This document shows positions 1 to 9,082 of a stretch of DNA of 64,000 nucleotides, one piece after another; within the stretch, counting starts at the first letter, position 1, and each line of letters begins with the position of its first letter. Where the stretch lies: contig JAZFSZ010000115.1 in NCBI GenBank assembly GCA_036446455.1, forward strand, positions 1-64,000, read 5' to 3'. The DNA comes from JAZFSZ01 sp036446455 (GTDB lineage: Bacteria > Pseudomonadota > Gammaproteobacteria > Acidiferrobacterales > JAJDNE01). Under the pieces are notes generated by a model. That model was not told where the DNA came from. It saw only the letters and a list, made by a program, of their open reading frames with translations, and made no database searches. Both the position numbers and the translations under genes were made by a program.

Positions 1-914
1 ATGGCAACGGGGTTGCCGGACAAGGTGCCGGCTTGATACACCGGTCCATCGGGGGCAATGTGATCCATGATGTCGGCGCGGCCGCCAAAGGCACCTACCG
101 GCAGGCCGCCGCCAATAATTTTTCCCAGCGTCGTCAGGTCGGGTGTGATGCCGAACAGGGACTGGGCGCCGCCAAGGGCGACACGAAAACCGGTCATGAC
201 TTCATCAAATATCAAAACACTTTTGTAGTCGTTACAGATTTTGCGCAGGCCGTCGAGAAATCCGGGCACCGGCGGAACGCAATTCATATTACCGGCCACT
301 GGTTCGATGATGACGCAGGCGATGTCTTCACCCGTTTCGGCAAAGGCTTGTTGCAGCTGTTCGAGATTATTGTATTCCAGTGTCAGCGTCATCGCCGCCA
401 GGTCTGCCGGCACGCCGGGGGAGGTGGGCACACCCAGTGTCAGCGCACCGGAACCAGCCTTCACCAGCAGCGAGTCGGAATGGCCGTGATAGCAGCCCTC
501 GAACTTGACAATTTTGTCGCGGCCAGTAAAACCACGCGCCAGGCGAATCGCACTCATGGTGGCCTCGGTGCCGGAATTGACCATGCGCACCTTTTCTACC
601 GACGGCACCAGCGAGCAAATGAGATTCGCCATCTCCGTTTCAATGCGCGTCGGTGCGCCAAATCCGAGACCGTTCTCGGCGGTTTTTTTGACCGCGTTAA
701 TCACGTCGGGATGGGCGTGACCGAGGATCATCGGGCCCCACGAGCCGACATAATCGATGTAACGTTTATTATCCTCATCCCACAGATAAGCTCCTTCACC
801 GCGGGCAAAAAATACCGGATCGCCGCCCACACCCTTGAATGCCCTCACGGGTGAATTAACGCCGCCGGGAATGTGCTGGCTGGCTTGCTCAAAGAGTTCG
901 GATGACGTGCTCAT
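1..914 (-). CDS. hemL: Glutamate-1-semialdehyde 2,1-aminomutase, C-terminus cut by window edge
   Basis: PLP enzyme that converts glutamate-1-semialdehyde to 5-aminolevulinate, the committed precursor of heme. The window holds the first 304 codons of a protein usually near 427 residues; the rest lies beyond the left edge. The N-terminus reads MSTSSELFEQASQHIPGG, and the PLP-lysine motif LGKIIGGGLPVG places the lysine at residue 265, the same number as in the E. coli enzyme. The ATG at 914 has AAGGA eight bases upstream. It lies 23 bases after thiE on the same strand, so it is probably the last gene of hemH-thiD-thiE-hemL. Identification is secure; only the missing end is unknown. Confidence 0.95.
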   Translation of the reverse strand, partial: MSTSSELFEQASQHIPGGVNSPVRAFKGVGGDPVFFARGEGAYLWDEDNKRYIDYVGSWGPMILGHAHPDVINAVKKTAENGLGFGAPTRIETEMANLICSLVPSVEKVRMVNSGTEATMSAIRLARGFTGRDKIVKFEGCYHGHSDSLLVKAGSGALTLGVPTSPGVPADLAAMTLTLEYNNLEQLQQAFAETGEDIACVIIEPVAGNMNCVPPVPGFLDGLRKICNDYKSVLIFDEVMTGFRVALGGAQSLFGITPDLTTLGKIIGGGLPVGAFGGRADIMDHIAPDGPVYQAGTLSGNPVA

Positions 915-937
915 AAAAAGGGTCCTTGCAAGTCGGC

Positions 938-1567
938 TTAATGGGTAAACAACGCGGCGTAATTTTCTGCCGCGCTGCGGATATCGGTTGCGCCAAATAT
1001 GCCGGTAATGACGGCCAGTGCATCGGCGCCGGCCCTGACCAGACGGGCGCCATTTTCCGGTGTGATCCCGCCAATGGCAACTACCGGCAGCGAGAATTCC
1101 TGTCTCGCCTGCGCGAGTAGCGTTTCGCTCGCGCGTACGGCATCGGGTTTGACCAGGGAGGAATAGAAGCTGCCGAAGGCAATATAGTCCGCACCAGCCG
1201 TTACTGCATGAACCGCACGCTCAAACTCGTTGTAACAGGAAATGCCGATGATCGAATGCTTGCCCAGGCGTGCGCGCACCGATTCAATTGTCGCGTCGTT
1301 TTTGCCCAGATGGACGCCATCGGCACCCGCTTGTTGAGCAAGTTCTACATCATCATTGACAATAAACGGTATGCCGTTTCGCTGGCAAAGTTCGCGCAGC
1401 GCCGAGGCTTCGCGCAAACGTCGGGCGTGGTCACCGTCCTTGTCTCGATATTGTACAACGCCGGCACCTCCGGCAATGGCCTCGGTGACGGCGGTAACCA
1501 AATCGTCGGCGATGACTTCGGTGTCGGCAATAACATAGAGGCCACGTATGGTATTGGCAGGACTCAA
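938..1567 (-). CDS. thiE: Thiamine-phosphate synthase
   Basis: Joins HMP pyrophosphate to the thiazole phosphate to make thiamine phosphate. The 209 residues form a complete single-domain TIM-barrel of the usual ThiE length. Visible landmarks are VVQYRDKDGD near residue 37, VNDDVELAQQAGADGVHLG in the first half, and the C-terminal phosphate-binding loop VVAIGGITPENG. The start is a TTG that shares four bases (TTGA) with the thiD stop, so it is probably translated by coupling to thiD; no nearby in-frame ATG fits the family's N-terminus. Not fused to thiD, unlike in some bacteria. Confidence 0.93.
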   Translation of the reverse strand: MSPANTIRGLYVIADTEVIADDLVTAVTEAIAGGAGVVQYRDKDGDHARRLREASALRELCQRNGIPFIVNDDVELAQQAGADGVHLGKNDATIESVRARLGKHSIIGISCYNEFERAVHAVTAGADYIAFGSFYSSLVKPDAVRASETLLAQARQEFSLPVVAIGGITPENGARLVRAGADALAVITGIFGATDIRSAAENYAALFTH

Positions 1568-2379
1568 GTCTTTCGGCGCACCGAACTGCCGCCGTCTGCC
1601 CAGTATTGCCGTTGCGGTAATTTCTGGCCCATGCCGATCTGTTGGCTGCTGGCGAGACTATTCCAGGTGAACTGCAGCGCCTCGCGTACGGCGGTGGTGA
1701 TGTCAAAACCCTGCGCCAGGGCACCGGCACAGGCGGAGGCCAGCGTACAACCGGAGCCATGGTATTCGCCCGGAAGTCTTTCCTGCGGGAAAGACTGCAT
1801 GAAACGGCGATGGCCATATAAATAGTGAACCACGTTTTCAGTGGGTTCGTGGCTACCGGTGTGTAAAACGTACTCACATCCGAGTGACATCAGCTTCTGC
1901 ACACAGGCCTCACGGCTGTCTGCCTCCGGTGCCAGTTGCTTTGCCTCGATGGCATTGGGGGTGACCAGGGTTGCCAGGGGGAACAACATGGAACGATAAC
2001 CATCTTCCAGCGGTTCTTCGCTTAATGGGTCGCCGCCACCGGTGCTCAGTACCGGATCGACGACCAACGGTATATCCGGATAGTCCTCGATTATAGTCGC
2101 CACTGCACTGAGATTGGCGGCGTTACCAAGCATACCGGTTTTGAAAGCGGCCACCGGCATATCTTCCAGCACCGCCCGCGCTTGTTCAATGACGAGTTCG
2201 GTATCCACGGCGACAAATTTTTTCAGTTCCAACGTATCCTGAGCAGTAACGGCGGTGACTACAGGTGCCGGATGGCAACCGAGTGCAGTCACGCTCTGTA
2301 TGTCAGCCACCAGGCCGGCACCACCGGTAGGATCGCTACCGGCAAAGATCATGACCACGGGTGGTTTTTTATCGTTCAT
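1564..2379 (-). CDS. thiD: Hydroxymethylpyrimidine/phosphomethylpyrimidine kinase
   Basis: Ribokinase-fold kinase that phosphorylates HMP and HMP-P in the pyrimidine branch of thiamine synthesis. The 271-residue protein opens with IFAGSDPTGGAGLVADIQ, the family's N-terminal substrate loop, and carries the C-terminal anion-hole segment GEYHGSGCTLASA that holds the catalytic residues. Its ATG lies inside the end of hemH (11-base overlap), and its stop overlaps the thiE start. This tight packing implies one transcript. A specific pyridoxal kinase is less likely given the thiE neighbour. Confidence 0.92.
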   Translation of the reverse strand: MNDKKPPVVMIFAGSDPTGGAGLVADIQSVTALGCHPAPVVTAVTAQDTLELKKFVAVDTELVIEQARAVLEDMPVAAFKTGMLGNAANLSAVATIIEDYPDIPLVVDPVLSTGGGDPLSEEPLEDGYRSMLFPLATLVTPNAIEAKQLAPEADSREACVQKLMSLGCEYVLHTGSHEPTENVVHYLYGHRRFMQSFPQERLPGEYHGSGCTLASACAGALAQGFDITTAVREALQFTWNSLASSQQIGMGQKLPQRQYWADGGSSVRRKT

Positions 2380-3343
2380 GGTCTCGTGACAGTACCAGCT
2401 CTTTGAGTGTGTTGATAAGACCGGGATCGGTATTTAATGCCGGTACCACCCGATAGGATTCGACACCGTGGCGTTGGGCGACATCGGCGTATTCCATGCC
2501 CAGCTCATGCAACGTCTCGATATGATCGGACACAAACGCAATAGGATAGATCAGAATTTGTTTCGACCCCTGTTTCGCCTTTTCGATTATTGTATTCCTC
2601 GTATAAGGTTGTAGCCACTTTAATGGGCCGACACGGCTCTGGTAGCAAAGCGTGGTATGTGGCCAACCGAGGATTTTGTTCACCGCCTCGACTGTTGCCC
2701 GTATGTGTTTTTCATAGGGGTCACCCCGGGCAATGATTTTTTGTGGCAAGCCATGGGCGGAAAATAAAAGCTCGATGTTTCCCGGATTCGGCGTCGGTAG
2801 CTTGACCGCCTCTGCAGTGATGGCGTCGGCAATGGCCTGATGGTAATCCGGTTCTTCATACCATTGTTTGATTAATGATATTTTTGGCTGATAGTTGTTT
2901 CGTTGGCAGGCGCGCCGAAAGTCGTTGTAGGAGCTGCCAGTAGTCGTCAGTGAATACTGTGGATACAGTGGTAGTAAAATTACATCATCAATATCTTTTT
3001 CTTTCAGTGCGGTAACCACGTTGTCGGCCATGGGGTGCCAGTAACGCATGCAGACAAAAGTTTCGTAGTCGCCTTCATCTGACAACGCCTGGTTTAATGC
3101 CCTGGCCTGGGCGCGGGTAATTTCGAGCTGTGGCGATTTTCCGCCTATGGCACGATAGCCAATAGATGCTTGCGGCGCCCGGCGACGCGAAATCGAACGG
3201 GCGAACCATTTTTGGGTAATAAACCCTAGCGGAATTTTGAAAATATCCGGATCCGAAAACAGATTGAACAGAAACGGTTCTACCGCCTCCAGAGAATCGG
3301 GGCCACCCAGGTTAAACAACACGACAGCGGTTGGTTTGCCCAT
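2369..3343 (-). CDS. hemH: Ferrochelatase
   Basis: Inserts ferrous iron into protoporphyrin IX, the last step of protoheme synthesis. The 324 residues cover the whole family. The N-terminal strand is VVLFNLGGPDSLEAV. The metal-site histidine is in LLFSAHGLPQKII, and the second catalytic segment is AFVSDHIETLHELGMEYADV, with the conserved Glu. No C-terminal membrane tail is seen, as in other Gram-negative enzymes. It is first in the overlapping set hemH-thiD-thiE-hemL, so the last and an early step of heme synthesis appear to share a transcript with thiamine genes. Bases 3344-3477 separate it from the divergent rubredoxin gene. Confidence 0.95.
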   Translation of the reverse strand: MGKPTAVVLFNLGGPDSLEAVEPFLFNLFSDPDIFKIPLGFITQKWFARSISRRRAPQASIGYRAIGGKSPQLEITRAQARALNQALSDEGDYETFVCMRYWHPMADNVVTALKEKDIDDVILLPLYPQYSLTTTGSSYNDFRRACQRNNYQPKISLIKQWYEEPDYHQAIADAITAEAVKLPTPNPGNIELLFSAHGLPQKIIARGDPYEKHIRATVEAVNKILGWPHTTLCYQSRVGPLKWLQPYTRNTIIEKAKQGSKQILIYPIAFVSDHIETLHELGMEYADVAQRHGVESYRVVPALNTDPGLINTLKELVLSRDHER

Positions 3344-3477
3344 AGCGATATAGTGACTATAAAGTGTAAGGAAATGGATTGTAACGCATGCGCATTCTGT
3401 ATTTCACTACTCAGCTGAACATGAGAAAATCAGTGCCGCAGGATGTGGCATCTGGATAAAGTGGTAAAGAGAAACAA

Positions 3478-3642
3478 ATGAAGAGTTACATGTGTGTCGT
3501 ATGCGGTTTTGTCTATGAAGAAGAGAAAGGCTTGCCGGATGAAGGGATTGCGCCCGGTACCCGATGGGAGGACATTCCCGAGACCTGGAAATGTCCGGAG
3601 TGTGGGGCAAGCAAGAATGAATTCGAGATGATCGAGATTTAA
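3478..3642 (+). CDS. Rubredoxin
   Basis: Small one-iron electron carrier of 54 residues. The two iron-binding knuckles are CVVCGFVY near the N-terminus and CPECGASKNEFE near the C-terminus, giving four cysteine ligands. The central aromatic and PxTxWEDIPETW segment (here PGTRWEDIPETWKCPEC) is typical. The ATG follows AAAGAGAAACAA, a modest ribosome site. It is divergent from hemH and convergent with the regulator ending at 3675. In many gammaproteobacteria a rubredoxin lies beside thiE/hemL, which fits here. The electron partner is not in the window. Confidence 0.95.
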   Translation: MKSYMCVVCGFVYEEEKGLPDEGIAPGTRWEDIPETWKCPECGASKNEFEMIEI

Positions 3643-3674
3643 CGGATTGCCACAAGCCCCCTTCGCAACAACGC

Positions 3675-6260
3675 TCAACCAGCAGAATCCAGTTTTTTCT
3701 TGCTGACTCCCATGCCGTGGCGCGCCAATTTATAGTGTAGTGTATTGGGTCGCAGGCCGAGCAGCTTGGCCGCTTTGGATTTGTTGCCATCACAACGCTC
3801 CAGAGTCTCTCTTATAATGGCCGCCTCGAAATCGGCCACATGTTCTTCCAGTGTTTTGGTCTTGCCATTTGAATAACTGACAAAGGACGGGGTGTTGCTG
3901 CCTTCCTTGCTGCCCAGACGCTCAAATATCAGATTCTTTAACACCGCCAGATTGTCAGTGTGGTGGTCCAGCTGCAAGGATTCGAGTTCCGACTGATCGA
4001 GATAGGAATCCTGCGTCGCCTGCAGGTTGTGCAGCAAAGTAAAGTAGTGTGCCAGCAGTTGCAGATCGTCCTTGCGCTCACTGAGCCTGGGCAACTCGAG
4101 GGTAAAGGTCTGCAACACCTGCGGAATATCTTCTACGCCCGTTGCATCGTTCGGTTCATAACCCGCCATCAAGCGCACATTTCCGCTGTCCTGCACCAGC
4201 GCCAGCAATCGATCAACAATTTTGCGCGGGAGTTCGGCGAGGTTGTCGATCATCAGGCTGCCACCGCGTGCCTGTTTTAACAGTTGACGCACCCTTTGTT
4301 CGTCGTCCAGCGACAATGTGTCACTGGAAGCGCTGACATTCAGGCTGCCCGCCCGCAGCATGACGAATTCGCCATTGGTGATGCCATGGTGATGAATATA
4401 GGCGGCAATGGCAGCGGTTTCTCCAGCATCCGCGGATTTGATCAACACCGGGTCAAAAAAGCGGGACATACGAATGGCGTCGGCAATGGCATCGATAAAA
4501 ATCTGGCTACGACCAATGAGCGGATTATCCGGTTCCGAAACAAAACACACCGCCTTGCGCAATTCGGCGATGGCATTCAAGCGGCGCACCAGCGTGGCGG
4601 CGGGCAAATCTGTCGGCAGCACCTCAATAATGCCGCCGAGTAACTCCTTCCGGTATTTGCGGGCAAACGCCGGCGCACCGGCACCGTAAAGCAGAAAAGC
4701 CGATTTGCCACGACGTCCGGTCATGAGTTTAAGATAAGAACGACCCTCGCGATTGCCATTTCCTTCAATGTGACACACCAGGATATCTGACCGACTCTGG
4801 CGCCTGAAACTGAGCGAATCGGGTGCGACATATTGCGCCGTGTGCGGGAAGTGTTCGCGTAGTTGCGCCAGCATTGGTTTGTCCCGACCGAGCAAGGTCA
4901 CCGTTGCCGGGATCGAGCTATCCTGACTCGCCGTGGAGATCAGGCTGAAACTGTCTGCCGGTTGTTCGCGTAACAGGCGAATGTTATCGCGCTGCAGATT
5001 TTCGTTTTCCTGTTCCAGCTTCTGGTAGGCTGCAACCAGTTGCTGCATCCGATCTTCCGTGTCGTCAATTTCTGCACGTATGGATATCATGCCTTCCAGG
5101 AACAGATCGGCCATCTTGTCGAATAATTGCTCGACCAATTTAAAGTCCTGTGGTGAGTACACCTGCTCACTAAAAGATTCGCCCATCAACAACCAGCCCG
5201 TTGCACGCCGGGTCTTGGGATAAAATGGCACGATGGCGCTGATGTGATGCTGTTTCATCTTGCCGTATATTCCGGGCAGCGCACTGTACAGCTCTTCGCG
5301 TATGGCTATATGATTTAATTGTGACAACGCCTGTGGGGGTATGGTGGCCATGTTGCGCGCATTGCCCGCGGAGGCAAGGACAGCATGTTTGCCGTCCAGC
5401 AGCACGATAGGACATTTCAACGTCGCGGCCAGCGAAGACACAGCTTCTTTTGCAGAAGGCAGCTTGGCAATCTCGGCGATAAGCTGACGAATGCGGTCGT
5501 AAAAGGCCGTCTTGCGTTTACGTACGCGTGATCCCGGAATATAAAATTCGATATCAAACAGACGGTGTTGATGCGTGGCATAGGCGGTGATAGCCAGAAA
5601 GAAGGTAATGGCAATGGGCAGTGTTGCCGTGGTATTGAATTGCGTGGCATAACCCTGGTGTTGCAGCACCATCACAAGAAGAATGACAGCGCCCATGGGC
5701 AGCATGCCAATACCCATTAATTTGTTCTTTAGCCTTTTAGACGGTGTGTTCTGGTTGCGCGCACCATAATAAAGAACCGCCAGAGTGATTACACAATAAA
5801 CCAGAACATAGAGCTCGAATAACCAGTAACCCCGGCCGGCGATCTGCCCGTAGGTGTAATTCAGCCGGGTAAAGCCGGCGACGATGTAGTCGCTACCAAG
5901 AAGCAGGCTGCCCATGATGATGGCGGGTATATAAATAAGAGCAGTCAGCAGTGGCGACCCCATTCGGCTGCTCCGGTTGATCGCTAAAACAAGCGACAGA
6001 TGCACCAATACGGCCAACGCAACCACGCTGGCCGCAAAATAAACATAACCGTTAAGAAAACTGTCTCGGGATACATTTTCCGGCCCGTGAAAATTAAGGA
6101 TGCCGATTTCGGCGATATTCTGGACGGTAAGTGCCGCCAGAAAGAACAAAAACAGTTTGGCGGCGAAATCCCTGATTGTGGATGTTCGTGCATAGAGCAG
6201 TATCGCGACCTTTGCCGCCAGGACCAGCATCGCTGGAATTGAATAAAGTGAAATTTCCAT
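3675..6260 (-). CDS. Seven-helix membrane regulator with degenerate receiver and AAA+ domains and Fis-type HTH
   Basis: I do not recognise a named homologue. Order in 861 residues: seven hydrophobic helices (about 7-24, 34-56, 71-94, 103-122, 146-166, 181-200, 212-229), a GAF-like region (about 255-390), a coiled coil (395-435), a receiver-like fold (452-570) with His-497 where the phospho-Asp should be, an NtrC-type AAA+ relic (578-785) and a Fis-type helix-turn-helix (815-848, KSKAAKLLGLRPNTLHYKL). In the AAA+ relic LIGRS and LPRLSERKDDLQLL remain. The Walker A position reads SADAGETA without lysine, Walker B ends Asp-Asn, and the GAFTGA loop is absent. It should therefore not remodel sigma-54 and is more likely a membrane-bound DNA-binding regulator. 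The N-terminal plan resembles PrsK-type kinases, but no kinase domain is present. Divergent from the fad operon, a plausible target. Confidence 0.8.
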   Translation of the reverse strand: MEISLYSIPAMLVLAAKVAILLYARTSTIRDFAAKLFLFFLAALTVQNIAEIGILNFHGPENVSRDSFLNGYVYFAASVVALAVLVHLSLVLAINRSSRMGSPLLTALIYIPAIIMGSLLLGSDYIVAGFTRLNYTYGQIAGRGYWLFELYVLVYCVITLAVLYYGARNQNTPSKRLKNKLMGIGMLPMGAVILLVMVLQHQGYATQFNTTATLPIAITFFLAITAYATHQHRLFDIEFYIPGSRVRKRKTAFYDRIRQLIAEIAKLPSAKEAVSSLAATLKCPIVLLDGKHAVLASAGNARNMATIPPQALSQLNHIAIREELYSALPGIYGKMKQHHISAIVPFYPKTRRATGWLLMGESFSEQVYSPQDFKLVEQLFDKMADLFLEGMISIRAEIDDTEDRMQQLVAAYQKLEQENENLQRDNIRLLREQPADSFSLISTASQDSSIPATVTLLGRDKPMLAQLREHFPHTAQYVAPDSLSFRRQSRSDILVCHIEGNGNREGRSYLKLMTGRRGKSAFLLYGAGAPAFARKYRKELLGGIIEVLPTDLPAATLVRRLNAIAELRKAVCFVSEPDNPLIGRSQIFIDAIADAIRMSRFFDPVLIKSADAGETAAIAAYIHHHGITNGEFVMLRAGSLNVSASSDTLSLDDEQRVRQLLKQARGGSLMIDNLAELPRKIVDRLLALVQDSGNVRLMAGYEPNDATGVEDIPQVLQTFTLELPRLSERKDDLQLLAHYFTLLHNLQATQDSYLDQSELESLQLDHHTDNLAVLKNLIFERLGSKEGSNTPSFVSYSNGKTKTLEEHVADFEAAIIRETLERCDGNKSKAAKLLGLRPNTLHYKLARHGMGVSKKKLDSAG

Positions 6261-6596
6261 GTGAAGTATCTACTCTCCCTGTAGTCAACCTGTCATCCAA
6301 GATGTGATGTATGTCAAAGATTTGGTTAACACCCGTGGCTATCCTGCCACTTGGGCTGACCCCGATAGGATTATTATAGATCATCAGCTAAGCGATTGAT
6401 AATCATTGATTATTGTCGTGCAACCGGCCCAGGGATGCAAGTGGTTCCTGGCCACTACTGCTATATTTAAAAAGCAGGGGCGGCGGGAGCCGTTATGCCG
6501 GCACGGGCTGGAAGTAAACTTTTTGCTGTATCCGCTCTCTAATTAATGGGGTAGCAGGTGTGGCTTTAACCGATTACAAAAAAATGGAGGGATAGC
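6261..6596. other. Divergent control region between membrane regulator and fad operon (336 bases, no gene)
   Basis: No open reading frame of note. It must hold the promoters of both flanking operons. One dyad (6398-6414) is the only clear motif. The fadE gene has a good ribosome site, GGAGGG, ending about six bases before its ATG. I found no convincing sigma-54 (GG-N10-GC) or sigma-70 pair. Confidence 0.5.
6398..6414. promoter_or_regulatory. Possible operator: AT-rich dyad, Fur-box-like
   Basis: GATAATC-ATT-GATTATT is an inverted repeat with 6 of 7 positions paired. Its core GATAATCATT equals the centre of the classical Fur box; over 19 bases I count about 13 matches. It lies roughly midway between the two divergent start codons. 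Which protein binds is inference; the membrane regulator itself is an equally good candidate. Confidence 0.3.
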
Positions 6597-9065
6597 ATGA
6601 TTGCGGTCTGGATTTCCGGATTCTTTGTGGCCATGGCTGCATTGGCTTATCACCGTGCACCACTGTGGTTATGGACTCTGAGTGCGGCGTTAGCACTCGC
6701 CTTTGGTTTGACGATTAATGAGGTATCCACGAGTGAGCAGATATTCTGGGCCTCGGTATTTGTGCTGGTTGTGGCACCGTTCAATATTTTTCCGTTACGA
6801 CGCTTTCTGTTTAGTCAATTTCTTTTCACCTGGTTCAAACGCGTGTTACCGGCGATGTCCGATACCGAGCGCGAGGCCATTGAGGCTGGCACCGTCTGGT
6901 GGGACGCAGAAATATTCAGCGGCAAACCCGATTTCAGAAAATTGCTGGAAGTGCCAAAGCCACAATTGACTGCAGAGGAACAGTCCTTTCTTGATGGGCC
7001 CGTCAATGAGTTGTGTGAACTGATTAATGACTGGGAAACCACCCACGTGTTACACGATTTATCGCCCGAAGTCTGGCAGTTCATGAAAGAAAAGGGTTTC
7101 TTCGGCATAATCATCCCCAAGAAATACGGCGGGCTGGAATTTACCGCACTCGGGCATTCAGCGGTGGTGGGCAAGATTGCCTCCCGTTCCATTACTGCGG
7201 CGGTTACCGTGATGGTGCCCAACTCACTGGGACCGGCAGAGCTGTTACTGCACTACGGTAACGATGAGCAGCGTCAACAATATTTACGCCGCCTTGCGGA
7301 AGGTAAAGACGTGCCCTGTTTTGCCTTGACCGGACCGAGTGCCGGTAGTGATGCCGGTGCGATGCCCGATAACGGTGTGGTCTGCAGGGGCGAGTTTGGT
7401 GGTAAGAAGGAAGTGCTCGGCATTCGGCTCAATTTCAACAAGCGTTATATTACGCTGGCACCGGTGGCGACGGTAATGGGTCTGGCATTCAAGCTTTATG
7501 ACCCCGACCATCTTATCGGTGATAAGGATGAATACGGCATTACCGTTGCGTTGATACCTACCGATACCGCTGGCATCGAAATTGGCCGGCGTCATGAGCC
7601 GTTGAACATCCCTTTCCAGAACGGACCCATATACGGCAAGGATGTTTTTATTCCCATAGACTGGATTATTGGTGGCCAGAAGCGCGTCGGTCAGGGCTGG
7701 CGTATGCTGATGGAAAGCCTGGCTGTCGGTCGCTCTATCTCGCTGCCAGCACTTAGTGCCGGTGCCGGCAAGCTGTCGTCGCGCACCATTGGTGCTTACA
7801 GTCGTATCCGTCGCCAGTTCAATATGCCCATTGGTAAGTTTGAGGGCGTGGAAGAAGCGTTGGCACGCATTGCCGGATATACCTACATGATGGAAGCGAC
7901 GCGTACCCTGACCTTGTCGGCAGTGGATCTGGGCGAAAAACCGTCGGTGATTTCAGCGATCACCAAATACGAATTGACCGAACACATGCGCCGTGTCATC
8001 GACGATGCCATGGATATCCGTGGCGGTTCCGGTATTTGCATGGGGCCGCGGAATCTGATCGGTCGCGTCTATCAGGCCATTCCCATCAGTATCACGGTGG
8101 AAGGCGCCAATATCCTTACGCGTTCGCTGATTATTTACGGTCAGGGCGCAATCCGGTGCCACCCTTACGTGTTTGCGGAAATGGAATCCGCACTCAATGC
8201 GGATGCGCGTGTTGGGCTGGCGCAATTCGATCGTGCATTTTTTGGTCATATTGGGTTTGCCATCAGTAACGCGGTGCGCGCATTCTGGTTGGCAATTACC
8301 GGCGCCCGTTTTACCTACGTTCCGGTCAGTGGCTTGCCGCGGCGTTACGCACAACATGTCGTACGCCTGAGTTCCGCTTTCGCGCTATTGTCGGATATGG
8401 CCATGCTGACGCTGGGCGGGGCACTCAAGCGCAAGGAGAAAATTTCCGGTCGCCTGGCCGACGCCTTGAGCCATTTGTATATGACTTCGGCACTGATCAA
8501 GCGATTTAATGATGACGGTCAGCCCCGGGAGGACCGCGTGCTGTTCCAGTGGGCCGGCCGCTATTGTCTGAATCATGTGGAAGAGGCGCTGGACAGCATG
8601 GTTCAAAACTTCCCGGTGCGTCCGGTGGCATGGCTGATGCGCGCGTTGGCACTGCCCAGCGGCCGCTACATCGGTGTAGCCAATGACAAGCTTGGCCACA
8701 AGGTTGCGAGTATGCTGTTACAACCGTCAGCGGCCCGAGAGCGTCTCACCGGCGGCATGTTTGTTTCCAGTGACCCCGATGGACCCATTCATTTACTGGA
8801 AGACGCCCTGCCCAAGGTCATTGCCGCGGAGCCTATTGAGCGCAAGATAAGGCGGGCGGTGAAAAAAGGCAGAGTGACGGGTCGTGACAACGACGCGCAA
8901 CTGGCCGATGCTGTTAGCAAGGACCTTATCAGCGAAAAAGAGGCCGAAACGGTGCGCATCGCCAATGCGGCACGCGACAAGGTTATCCAGGTCGATGATT
9001 TTTCGCCCGAGGAGCTGGGGGCAAAAATCAGTGAAGACAGCCCCCAGGCCGCGGCGGCAAGTTAG
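6597..9065 (+). CDS. fadE: Long-chain acyl-CoA dehydrogenase, FadE type
   Basis: FAD enzyme for the first oxidation of fatty acyl-CoA. The 822 residues match the large FadE family (E. coli about 814), not the 380-residue acyl-CoA dehydrogenases. It starts with two hydrophobic segments (about 1-50), suggesting membrane attachment. Dehydrogenase landmarks include FFGIIIPKKYGGLEF, VPCFALTGPSAGSDAGA and the ITVEGANILTRSLIIYGQGA segment. The C-terminal third is the FadE-specific extension, ending in the SSDPDGPIHLLEDAL region. First gene of a four-gene fad operon with gaps of 17, 34 and 19 bases. No fadR- or psrA-like regulator gene lies beside it. Confidence 0.93.
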   Translation: MIAVWISGFFVAMAALAYHRAPLWLWTLSAALALAFGLTINEVSTSEQIFWASVFVLVVAPFNIFPLRRFLFSQFLFTWFKRVLPAMSDTEREAIEAGTVWWDAEIFSGKPDFRKLLEVPKPQLTAEEQSFLDGPVNELCELINDWETTHVLHDLSPEVWQFMKEKGFFGIIIPKKYGGLEFTALGHSAVVGKIASRSITAAVTVMVPNSLGPAELLLHYGNDEQRQQYLRRLAEGKDVPCFALTGPSAGSDAGAMPDNGVVCRGEFGGKKEVLGIRLNFNKRYITLAPVATVMGLAFKLYDPDHLIGDKDEYGITVALIPTDTAGIEIGRRHEPLNIPFQNGPIYGKDVFIPIDWIIGGQKRVGQGWRMLMESLAVGRSISLPALSAGAGKLSSRTIGAYSRIRRQFNMPIGKFEGVEEALARIAGYTYMMEATRTLTLSAVDLGEKPSVISAITKYELTEHMRRVIDDAMDIRGGSGICMGPRNLIGRVYQAIPISITVEGANILTRSLIIYGQGAIRCHPYVFAEMESALNADARVGLAQFDRAFFGHIGFAISNAVRAFWLAITGARFTYVPVSGLPRRYAQHVVRLSSAFALLSDMAMLTLGGALKRKEKISGRLADALSHLYMTSALIKRFNDDGQPREDRVLFQWAGRYCLNHVEEALDSMVQNFPVRPVAWLMRALALPSGRYIGVANDKLGHKVASMLLQPSAARERLTGGMFVSSDPDGPIHLLEDALPKVIAAEPIERKIRRAVKKGRVTGRDNDAQLADAVSKDLISEKEAETVRIANAARDKVIQVDDFSPEELGAKISEDSPQAAAAS

Positions 9066-9082
9066 ATTTATAGGAGTTGAGC

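Noticed and set aside
33..854. A 273-codon open frame on the plus strand
   Set aside because: It is the antisense shadow of hemL, whose residues and PLP lysine are clear on the minus strand.
6430..6470. TGGCCACTACTGC as a sigma-54 promoter before fadE
   Set aside because: GG and GC are eight bases apart; sigma-54 needs ten.
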